Part shown: positions 1 to 5,681 of the stretch, piece after piece
Numbering within the stretch: position 1 is the stretch's first letter
How the letters are laid out: each line of letters starts with the position of its first letter
Source: Bryobacterales bacterium
GTDB taxonomy: Bacteria > Acidobacteriota > Terriglobia > Bryobacterales > Bryobacteraceae
Length of the DNA: 7,098 nt
Direction: 5' to 3'
NCBI GenBank assembly: GCA_003132905.1
Contig: PKZC01000211.1
Location: 1 to 7,098, forward strand
The notes under the pieces: generated by a model
Database searches by the model: none
What the model was told of the DNA's origin: nothing
The model's input: only the letters and a program-made list of their open reading frames with translations
Program-made: the position numbers and the translations under genes

Positions 1-101
1 GAACGCTCGCCGGCACGGTGCTCTCCGCCGAACGCTGCGACGAAATCATCGCGGCCGTCTCGAGCGCCAAGCCGGCCGTGTTGCCTGCGCTCTGTAATTA
101 A
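1..101 (+). CDS. C-terminal tail of an unidentified protein (5' end outside window)
   Basis: A reading frame open from the left edge (first full codon at position 3) runs 32 codons to TAA at 99-101. The translation, TLAGTVLSAERCDEII followed by an Ala/Val/Ser-rich stretch ending PALCN, reads like a normal globular C-terminus: mixed helix-forming residues and no Arg or Pro excess. The other two forward frames give Arg- and Pro-rich sequence typical of off-frame GC-rich DNA. The fragment is too short to name a family. It is the only plus-strand gene supported here. It converges on the VOC gene, and the two stop codons share bases 99-100. It could still be a chance open frame, because only about 100 bases are visible. 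Confidence 0.5.
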   Translation, partial: TLAGTVLSAERCDEIIAAVSSAKPAVLPALCN

Positions 102-1117
102 GGGATCAGCTCGATCAACAGGCCGTTCGGATCGCGCACGAAAACCCCGACGCCCGCGCCTAACTTCACTGGTTCGTCGCCGCGGGTGTAGATCGACCCG
201 CCGCCAGCAACCACGCTTTTCATCGCCGCATCGACATCCTTCACGTGAACGGAAACTGCCGGCGAACCGGGATCGGGCACACGCAAATCGAACGGCTTGC
301 GTGCGACGTCCTTGAACTCCAGCATTTCGATTTCAACCGAAGACCCGGGAACGTGAGCCGTGCTAATGCGCCAGTGCGCTCCCTTCGCATCGATTAAAGC
401 CGCAATCGTCGCATTCGTGTCGTAAGCCGGCGCGGCGGGCTTAATCTCAAAGCCCAGCACGTCGTGATAGAACTTCATGGTCTGGTCTGTGTCCTTGATG
501 GTGACGCCGATGCGTCCGCCGACGACGTTGCTGTCCGCAGGAGCGGTGGTCTTGGGCAGCGGCTGAATAGCGGCCAGTTCCAGCATGAAGCCATCAGGAT
601 CCCGCACAAATACCGAGCGGCTCTTACTGGTTTCAGGACCAATCTTCATCGGCGCGCCACCGATGCTCAGCACCGATCCGCCGTTCTTCTTAACGCCGTC
701 GAGCGCCGCATCCACGTCGCGCACGGTCAGCACCAGCGTGGCCGCGCCCGGATCCTGCATATGCGGCGTCGCCTCTTTGCGAGGTGTACCAGTGAATTCG
801 GTCAGCTCCAGGTCGAACATGGCACCGGGAATTGTGAACGATGCGTTCCTGAACTTGGCACCCTGTGTATCGGTGAATTTCGAGAGCGATTCATCCAACG
901 GCCGTGGCGTTGGCATCGCAGTCATTGGCTTTCCGCCTTGCCCAACAGGCGTCAGGCCCAGGCCCTCGTGATAAAACTTCACGGTCTTATCCAGGTCCCC
1001 TACGGAATGAATAATCGCTCGCACCCCAACGGCCGGTCCCGGAGCGTCGGCTGTACCCGCGCTCAAGATTCCGCATGCCGCGCCAACCACCAACGCAGCA
1101 CTTCTAAATCGTTGCAT
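98..1117 (-). CDS. Exported protein with two tandem VOC (glyoxalase/bleomycin-resistance-like) domains
   Basis: This is a 339-residue protein. I start it at the ATG at 1117-1115, not at the in-frame codon at 1150: a GGGAGAAG ribosome site lies at 1130-1123, and this Met begins a clear signal peptide (Arg-containing n-region, then SAALVVGAACGILSAG). Two VOC-fold domains follow, at about residues 31-185 and 198-339. Each has the repeated signatures: a strand followed by D-x-x-x-x-x-KFYH and LG (KFYHEGLGL, KFYHDVLGF), an inner RDVDAA/KDVDAA module, and a closing FVRDPDGFMLEL / FVRDPNGLLIEL strand. VOC proteins include glyoxalases, ring-cleaving dioxygenases and antibiotic-binding proteins; the substrate here cannot be read from sequence. 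The His usual on the first strand of metal-dependent members is not visible in either domain, although the closing-strand Glu is kept in both. The protein is likely periplasmic or secreted, which is less common for VOC proteins than the cytoplasm. Confidence 0.9.
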   Translation of the reverse strand: MQRFRSAALVVGAACGILSAGTADAPGPAVGVRAIIHSVGDLDKTVKFYHEGLGLTPVGQGGKPMTAMPTPRPLDESLSKFTDTQGAKFRNASFTIPGAMFDLELTEFTGTPRKEATPHMQDPGAATLVLTVRDVDAALDGVKKNGGSVLSIGGAPMKIGPETSKSRSVFVRDPDGFMLELAAIQPLPKTTAPADSNVVGGRIGVTIKDTDQTMKFYHDVLGFEIKPAAPAYDTNATIAALIDAKGAHWRISTAHVPGSSVEIEMLEFKDVARKPFDLRVPDPGSPAVSVHVKDVDAAMKSVVAGGGSIYTRGDEPVKLGAGVGVFVRDPNGLLIELIP

Positions 1118-1133
1118 TCGATCTTCTCCCTGC

Positions 1134-1145
1134 CGCCACGTGGCG
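1134..1145. promoter_or_regulatory. 12-bp perfect palindrome just upstream of the VOC gene
   Basis: CGCCACGTGGCG is perfectly self-complementary and contains CACGTG at its centre. It lies in the 79-bp gap between the TPR-like gene (ends 1197) and the VOC gene (starts 1117), next to the VOC ribosome site. It could be an operator or a small hairpin affecting translation. A 12-bp palindrome in GC-rich DNA can also arise by chance, so confidence is low. Confidence 0.2.
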
Positions 1146-1196
1146 ACCAATTGATCGTATCCGCTCTCGCTGCGCTCCGCAAGGAAGACTTGGAGG

Positions 1197-2519
1197 CTAA
1201 CTGGCTCGCAGAATATCTTCTAAAGCCCTCATCGCCTCTTGAGGATCGGCTTGTATGAGCTCACGTACCCGAGTTGAAACCTTATCGTGCGCGGCGTCCT
1301 GCCACTGACTATCCGCTTTCAGCGCGGCAGGCACATCCCCAAGGCGGAGATAACAGAGTGTGATCCCCACATAAGCCAGCCCGGCGTTAAATCGAATCTC
1401 GCCATTGCTTTCCTTCAGCAGATCGAGGACTTCCCGAAAATCATCAATAGCCGCTGGATATTGACCGAGGTTGAGAAAAGCGGTACCACGCTGCCCATAC
1501 AAACCGGCACGGTAACTCACCTCGCCATAGGGAAGCGATCTCGGCGGGGGAAGCTGCATTGCAAGCGTCAGCAAATCGACCGCATGTTTCAAATCGCTGG
1601 GGCTGTGATCTCGCACCGCGCGCCCGAAAAAACCAAACGACTCCACAGATATGATTTCTGAGAGGTCGGAATAGCCCAGCTTCTCACTGGCCTCCATGTC
1701 CGCGAGAGCTTTGTCCGGCTCGTCAACGAAGATGTAAAGTGACGCCCGTGAGGCAAACGCGACTCTTCGGAGCTCTATATCGCTCCCAGACGACTCAATT
1801 GCTCGCGTGAGCGCTGCTATAGCCCTCTCCGCCTCATCGCGATCGACCGAGATCTGTCCTGACGGGAGAAGATGGAACGTGGCTGTGAAATGAGAGGAAG
1901 CATCCCTAATCGCCTGAACTGCAGGCGGGAGAGGGGACTCGACCTCTCGGACGTAGTTCACCAAAGCATCCGCCGCATTCACAAACGGCGGATAGGGGCT
2001 TCGCTGGGCCGACTCTTTGACTGCGTCCCGAACACGAACCCTCGTCTCCTCGGATAACCTTACGACGGGCTTTTGAGCTGCTGCAGAATCAAGGATGTCT
2101 GCAACGTGCATAGCCTGTTCCGGCGACAACACGGGAGTGCGCGTCAGCTTCAGAAGCCGACGGTCTACGACGGCCGCCTCCACCTCACGGAGAGGGACCG
2201 CCGCGAGCAGCCCAAGGGCCGCAGCACTGAGCCAAGCGAGCCGACGAGTTACGGGGCGGTACAGAATGGCGTATCTTCCGGAGTAATCTCGCGACCTGCG
2301 GGCGGCAATTTGGGGCGCGACCATACAATACCGTAGGGTGAGACAGGACATGGAGACGCCCAGAACTGCCAGACCTACGATAGCGGCAGTTCGCTCTGGC
2401 TTGCCGAGCGCAAGCATCAGCAACGCAGATGCAAGTGACACCATTAGGCTCAACCGATCGTCCCGCAATCGCCGCCTGTTGTCCCTGAAGACGTAGTTGC
2501 GATAGTTGACGGCAGACAT
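1197..2519 (-). CDS. Membrane-anchored TPR-like repeat protein, function unknown
   Basis: This is a 440-residue protein starting at ATG 2519, preceded by AAAGGAG about 10 bases upstream. A short basic N-terminus (NRRRLRDDR) leads into three predicted membrane segments at about residues 22-38, 44-62 and 93-109. The remaining 330 residues are helix-rich and soluble. The clearest tetratricopeptide-like units are at about 335-368 (YRAGLYGQRGTAFLNLGQY, then PAAIDDF) and 379-409; a weaker pair lies at about 227-282 (AIAALTRAIE and KALADMEASEKLGY). TPR arrays usually bind partner proteins. Three segments would place the two ends on opposite sides of the membrane. The gene lies 3 bp after the 70-aa membrane protein gene, whose last codons overlap its ribosome site, so the two are almost certainly co-translated. 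I do not recognise a named family, and the role is unknown. Confidence 0.85.
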   Translation of the reverse strand: MSAVNYRNYVFRDNRRRLRDDRLSLMVSLASALLMLALGKPERTAAIVGLAVLGVSMSCLTLRYCMVAPQIAARRSRDYSGRYAILYRPVTRRLAWLSAAALGLLAAVPLREVEAAVVDRRLLKLTRTPVLSPEQAMHVADILDSAAAQKPVVRLSEETRVRVRDAVKESAQRSPYPPFVNAADALVNYVREVESPLPPAVQAIRDASSHFTATFHLLPSGQISVDRDEAERAIAALTRAIESSGSDIELRRVAFASRASLYIFVDEPDKALADMEASEKLGYSDLSEIISVESFGFFGRAVRDHSPSDLKHAVDLLTLAMQLPPPRSLPYGEVSYRAGLYGQRGTAFLNLGQYPAAIDDFREVLDLLKESNGEIRFNAGLAYVGITLCYLRLGDVPAALKADSQWQDAAHDKVSTRVRELIQADPQEAMRALEDILRAS

Positions 2520-2522
2520 GTC

Positions 2523-2735
2523 TTACTGCTCCTTTGGTGTGAAGGCACGCCGAACGACGCTAAAGAGAAAGCGACCAAAAACCAACACGATTGCGATCCT
2601 ATCCATCGCCTCTAAGACATCAACGACCCAACCCGCTATCCCAATGATACGAAGAAAAGCAAATGCCGCATAAGCAATCGCGACTGAAGCGATTTGCAGT
2701 AGGTATTCGAGCTGGTCCGCGATCCAGCTTTCCAC
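2523..2735 (-). CDS. Small two-helix membrane protein, first gene of a pair with the TPR-like protein
   Basis: This is a 70-residue protein with a GTG start at 2735-2733. An AAAGGA ribosome site lies about 11 bases upstream, slightly far. It has two hydrophobic segments, at about residues 14-38 (IASVAIAYAAFAFLRIIGIA and onward) and 45-60 (RIAIVLVFGRFLF), joined by a short acidic linker (DVLEAMD). It ends in a basic then hydrophilic tail (RRAFTPKEQ). The hydrophobic pattern, the ribosome site and the 3-bp spacing to the next gene support a real gene despite its size. The obvious inference is that it partners the following three-helix TPR-like protein in the membrane. No family is recognised. 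The overlapping frame on the same strand (2636-3097) has no such features and is taken as a shadow. Confidence 0.7.
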   Translation of the reverse strand: MESWIADQLEYLLQIASVAIAYAAFAFLRIIGIAGWVVDVLEAMDRIAIVLVFGRFLFSVVRRAFTPKEQ

Positions 2736-2952
2736 ACGGGGCGCGTTCCTTTCAAGGATTCGGGGCCAAAACGTCGACAGAAGGGTTCTCTTTCCGAAGC
2801 CCAGATCATATCATTTATCAGACATTGGATCTCTATGCGACCGGACAATTCAAATATCGTTGAATCATATTGACGATTAAATATGCGAGTTTGGTGACTC
2901 AATCGAAACGACGGGCAGAACCGAGCAATTGCCGGTGGCCATTTGCCTTCCC
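2736..2952. other. 217-bp intergenic region with an AT-rich core
   Basis: This is the longest gene-free stretch in the window. It lies between the quinone oxidoreductase gene (ends 2953) and the start of the two-gene membrane unit (2735). Positions 2801-2890 are 64% A+T by hand count, well above the GC-rich surroundings, as expected of a promoter. On the minus strand TTGAGT (2909-2904) and TTTAAT (2888-2883) could be -35 and -10 elements, but their 15-base spacing is short, so the match is weak. No convincing terminator was seen after the oxidoreductase gene. Confidence 0.4.
2848..2865. promoter_or_regulatory. 6-6-6 dyad ATTCAA-N6-TTGAAT, possible operator
   Basis: ATTCAA (2848-2853) and TTGAAT (2860-2865) are perfect inverted half-sites separated by ATATCG. 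The dyad sits in the AT-rich core upstream of the two-gene membrane unit. Its size and symmetry fit a binding site for a dimeric transcription factor, but no regulator gene is nearby to pair with it. In AT-rich DNA such a dyad may be chance. Confidence 0.25.
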
Positions 2953-3951
2953 CTAGGCCGCTGCCCTGACCAGTACCTTGCCCATCGGTCCTTCGGCCAA
3001 TCGCGCGAACGCCTGCTTCACTTCTTCGAACGGAAATACGTGGTCGATAACCGGCTTTTGGCCCATCGCATTCAGCCTTCCCGTGATCTCTTTCCAAGCC
3101 GACTGTGCCTGCTCGGCTGTGAAGTCCGACACGGCGACACCACCGATGCGATTACGTTTGAAGAACAGCGATGCGGTATTGAAGTTCGGCACTTCGCCGG
3201 CGCTCCTGCCAACCACGCTGACGCGGCCACCGTAACCGAGCGTAGCTAATACTTGATTGAACAGCGCTCCGCCCACACTGTCGACGACGATGTCCACTTT
3301 CTTGGGTGCGATCGCTGCCATCACGGCTTTACGCAGATTTGGATCACCCGGATCGAAGACATGGTCCGCTCCCATGGCGCGCAGCTTCGCGCCTTTTTCT
3401 GCGCTGCGCGATAACGCCACCACGATCAAGCCCATCGATTTCCCGAGTTGCACCGATGCCGTACCAACGCCTCCAGAAGCCCCGGTCACAAGCAGCACCG
3501 ATCCCGCAGCAGGTGGCGCAGGCGGATCGCTCCACTGCGTCAAGGCCTGCAAAGCCGTCAGGTAAACCAGAGGCGCGCCGGCTGTCTGCTCCAGAGACCA
3601 ACCTGCGGGAGGAGGCGCCACGCTCGAAGCGGGAACCACAACTTTCTCGGCCAGCGTTCCCCAAACCTCCACGCCAACGTCGCAGCGCAGGATACCAACC
3701 GTTTCCCCCGCCTTGATATTCGATACGCCCGGTCCCACGGCCAGCACATCGCCGATTCCGTCACGTCCCAGGATGTGCGGGAGTGATGGCTTGGCTGGAT
3801 ACATCGCCTGTGCAAGGAAAGCGTCGGCTGGATTCAGCGCCGCAAATCGCAAGCGAAGTAAAACTTGATTGGGACCCGGCTGCGGATCGGGCACATCGCC
3901 CAATCGCAACTTCTCAACACCGTCGAAGGAATCCATCAACCATGCGCGCAT
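2953..3951 (-). CDS. Zinc-independent MDR-superfamily NADPH:quinone oxidoreductase
   Basis: This is a 332-residue protein, the usual length for quinone oxidoreductases of the medium-chain dehydrogenase/reductase superfamily. The N-terminal GroES-like domain is at about residues 1-120: FAALNPADAFLAQAMYP, LGRDGIGDVLAVGPGVSNIK, AGETV. ALNPAD replaces the zinc-binding Cys motif of alcohol dehydrogenases, so no catalytic zinc is expected. The Rossmann domain has the dinucleotide motif GASGGVG at 157-163, and SRSAEK follows the second strand. DSVGGALFNQVLATLGYGGR and the closing PVIDHVFPFEEVKQAF segment are also typical. Members reduce quinones or activated double bonds with NADPH in the cytoplasm; the physiological substrate is unknown here. 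The ATG at 3951 has no good ribosome site: only GGA about 12 bases upstream, and the adjacent bases belong to a heptad-repeat element. Expression may therefore depend on upstream read-through or leaderless initiation. Confidence 0.93.
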   Translation of the reverse strand: MRAWLMDSFDGVEKLRLGDVPDPQPGPNQVLLRLRFAALNPADAFLAQAMYPAKPSLPHILGRDGIGDVLAVGPGVSNIKAGETVGILRCDVGVEVWGTLAEKVVVPASSVAPPPAGWSLEQTAGAPLVYLTALQALTQWSDPPAPPAAGSVLLVTGASGGVGTASVQLGKSMGLIVVALSRSAEKGAKLRAMGADHVFDPGDPNLRKAVMAAIAPKKVDIVVDSVGGALFNQVLATLGYGGRVSVVGRSAGEVPNFNTASLFFKRNRIGGVAVSDFTAEQAQSAWKEITGRLNAMGQKPVIDHVFPFEEVKQAFARLAEGPMGKVLVRAAA

Positions 3952-3959
3952 GCTTTGGA

Positions 3960-4070
3960 AGAATCCAGAAGACAGAATTCAGAAGTCAGAATGGCGGAGA
4001 GAATCCAGAATTCCTAGGCCCGCACGAGCGCCCCTGGATTCTGTCTTCTGAATTCTGGATTCTGTCTTCT
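3960..4070. repeat. Inverted arrays of 7-bp AGAANNC-type units forming a long hairpin
   Basis: The left array, read on the plus strand, has five contiguous heptads: AGAATCC, AGAAGAC, AGAATTC, AGAAGTC, AGAATGG (3960-3994). After 5 bases come AGAATCC and AGAATTC (4000-4013). The right array (4036-4070) has five contiguous heptads in the opposite orientation; read on the minus strand they are AGAAGAC, AGAATCC, AGAATTC, AGAAGAC, AGAATCC. Alternative pairings exist: 3973-3992 with 4038-4057 (19 of 20 bases) and 4000-4013 with 4050-4063 (14 of 14). A GC-rich stretch at 4014-4035 separates the arrays. The element fills most of the gap between the DUF6152 gene (ends 4076) and the oxidoreductase gene (starts 3951). 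No T-run follows in the direction of transcription, so it is not a classic intrinsic terminator. It may protect or process the upstream mRNA, or be a dispersed miniature element. Confidence 0.85.
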
Positions 4071-4075
4071 CTTAC

Positions 4076-4495
4076 TTACTTATCTCCGCCCTTATCCCCA
4101 GGCGCGCCCGTCCCCGATGAGCCGATGAACAGCTTGCGTCCGTCCGGATACGTGATATTGCTGCCGTTAGCGCGACTAGATTCATCTTTGGCCTGCCAGC
4201 CTTCTACCACGATCTCCGTGCCTGGCGGCAGAGAGTTCTTCGTGAAGCCGCGGCGCAGCAGACCATTTGGCGCACCGGCTTCAATCATCCAACTGGTCAC
4301 AGTGCCATCCGGGTTCTTCACATCCAGATGAATCCAGGCGTGTGGATTGATCCACTCCATCTTCGTCACGGTGCCACGCAACACCAGCGGCTTGTTCACG
4401 TCAAATTCCGCAGCGAACGCGTGGTGCGCCCACATCGGCGCGGAACCAACCGCTAGTCCGATTCCCGCGGCGGCAACCAAAAGTATATTCTTCAT
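4076..4495 (-). CDS. Exported DUF6152-family protein
   Basis: This is a 139-residue protein, starting at ATG 4495 with GGAG about 11 bases upstream. Its signal peptide is MKNILLVAAAGIGLAVGSAPMWA; cleavage after MWA would leave His-His as the mature N-terminus. The mature part carries the features I associate with DUF6152: HHAFAAEFD directly after the signal, RGTVTKMEWINPHAWIHLDV (about 40-59), WMIEAGAPNGLLRRGF (about 69-84) and PPGTEIVVEGWQAKD (about 90-104). It ends in a flexible Gly/Lys/Asp tail. The strand pattern suggests a small beta-barrel. The biochemical function of the family is not known to me. The gene is the last of three exported-protein genes, 31 bp after the 366-aa gene, so co-transcription is likely. 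The heptad-repeat element lies just past its stop. Confidence 0.87.
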   Translation of the reverse strand: MKNILLVAAAGIGLAVGSAPMWAHHAFAAEFDVNKPLVLRGTVTKMEWINPHAWIHLDVKNPDGTVTSWMIEAGAPNGLLRRGFTKNSLPPGTEIVVEGWQAKDESSRANGSNITYPDGRKLFIGSSGTGAPGDKGGDK

Positions 4496-4526
4496 AATCG
4501 ATTCGTCTCCGTTTGCTTTCCGCTGC

Positions 4527-5627
4527 TCACTTGGCTGCGGCTTTCTTGTCTTCCATCCTCGCCGCGCTCAGCATGTTGTGCATGGCCATATTTCCTTCGT
4601 GGCACGCGTATTCGAAGAGCTGATATCCAGGTTCTTGAGTAATCGGGAATGCGACTTTCCAGGTGGCAGTATAGGTCTTGGGGTCGTCCACGGTCAGCTC
4701 GTAATTGATCGTGTTGCCGCTGACGCGCGTAAACCGCTCGGTGAGTTTCATGTCGTCGCTGTAGGGAGCGCCGCGATCGCCGTTGACGCCAACCACCATC
4801 CGGCCGCCCAGCAGATTCGTGGTTTCCACCACCAGCGTCTTGCCTTCCCAGTGGCCCACCGCATCGCCCATGTAAGAGCGAATATTGGAGCTCAAATGCG
4901 GACGTCCGTCGGTGGGAATAATGCGAACATCGTGCACCATCTCGTAACGAATCGCTACATATCCGGGTGTCTGCACGATCTCGAGACCGTTGCCGTAAAC
5001 TACCGGCAAAATGGAACCGGCCACGCCGCGTGTGATGCAGCGGTCATAATAGCTCCAATTGGTATAGGATGCAGGAATCGCTTCGCCCCGCACTTTCATC
5101 TTCGCATCCAGCTCGGCTTGCGCTTCGGGCGTCAAAGGAGGAAGGCGTCCATCGGGCGGATCAACGATCTGCGAGGTCTGATGCGACGCTCTACGCGCGA
5201 ACTCGCCCCAGTGTCCTGGGACCGGAGCGGCATCCACGCCTCGTCCGAACCTGGTACCTTGCGGCGCAGCCGGCGGGGCTTCACCCTTTTCCTTGGCATC
5301 CAGCAACGCTTTGGCGGGCGAATGATTCGTGCCGCCGGTTTCCACAAACTCCTCGGAATTCGTCACCGCTTTCTCGCGTGCCTTGAGTTCGTCCTCGGTC
5401 AGCGTGGCCCGCGTACCGAACTGCGTCGGACGCTCGAACGGAACGCCCCAGGTGTCGTCGCTGGTCCATGTTCCTTGAAGATCCGGATCGCCCCATGGCG
5501 TCTTTGCGTTCGCCGATGCTTTGTTATCGGCCTTCGCGGCCGGCGTCGAGGGCGTTTGACCGGCCATCGATCCCAAAGCAATCGTCGCCGCTATACAGCC
5601 GGCCATCAGGAAAGTTCGCTGATTCAT
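4527..5627 (-). CDS. Secreted protein of unknown function, related to its 279-aa neighbour
   Basis: This is a 366-residue protein with an excellent start: AAGGAG six bases before the ATG at 5627. The signal peptide spans about residues 1-23 (MNQRTFLMAGCIAATIALGS); Cys11 sits too near the N-terminus for a normal lipobox. An Ala/Lys linker leads to DPDLQGTWTSDDTWG at 47-61. Residues 80-180 are charged and Pro-rich, with much of this lacking in the neighbour. The C-terminal half aligns with the 279-aa protein: RCITRGV (C197), LEIVQTPGYVAIRYE, GHWEGKTLVVETTNL (258-272), LTERFTRVSGNTINYELTVD (295-314) and FEYACHEGN (C342). The two shared Cys could form a disulfide after export. Proteins of this type are, from memory, common and mostly annotated as hypothetical in Acidobacteriota. 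It sits between its relative and the DUF6152 gene, probably in one operon. No catalytic motif is recognised. Confidence 0.85.
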   Translation of the reverse strand: MNQRTFLMAGCIAATIALGSMAGQTPSTPAAKADNKASANAKTPWGDPDLQGTWTSDDTWGVPFERPTQFGTRATLTEDELKAREKAVTNSEEFVETGGTNHSPAKALLDAKEKGEAPPAAPQGTRFGRGVDAAPVPGHWGEFARRASHQTSQIVDPPDGRLPPLTPEAQAELDAKMKVRGEAIPASYTNWSYYDRCITRGVAGSILPVVYGNGLEIVQTPGYVAIRYEMVHDVRIIPTDGRPHLSSNIRSYMGDAVGHWEGKTLVVETTNLLGGRMVVGVNGDRGAPYSDDMKLTERFTRVSGNTINYELTVDDPKTYTATWKVAFPITQEPGYQLFEYACHEGNMAMHNMLSAARMEDKKAAAK

Positions 5628-5681
5628 GGAATTCTCCTTATTTGTTGGGCGCTTTCACCGCCGCCGAGGTTACTCGCAGCG

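Noticed and set aside
464..1258. A 264-codon plus-strand open frame over the VOC gene
   Set aside because: It overlaps a confident VOC gene, has off-frame composition and shows no domain.
2636..3097. A 153-codon minus-strand frame overlapping the 70-aa gene, the AT-rich gap and the oxidoreductase C-terminus
   Set aside because: It crosses into a confident gene and has no membrane segment, motif or convincing ribosome site. The 70-aa frame explains the region better.
3960..4070. Possible CRISPR array
   Set aside because: The units are only 7 bp and adjoining, without unique spacers, and occur in both orientations.
3960..4070. Intrinsic transcription terminator for the DUF6152 gene
   Set aside because: The stem is long and AT-moderate, and no run of T follows it in the direction of transcription. 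A role in ending or protecting the transcript is possible but not by the standard mechanism.
5595..5627. Lipoprotein signal (MAGC) in the 366-aa protein
   Set aside because: Cys11 is too close to the N-terminus, leaving too short a hydrophobic stretch, and the lipobox -3 residue is Met. An ordinary signal peptide fits better.
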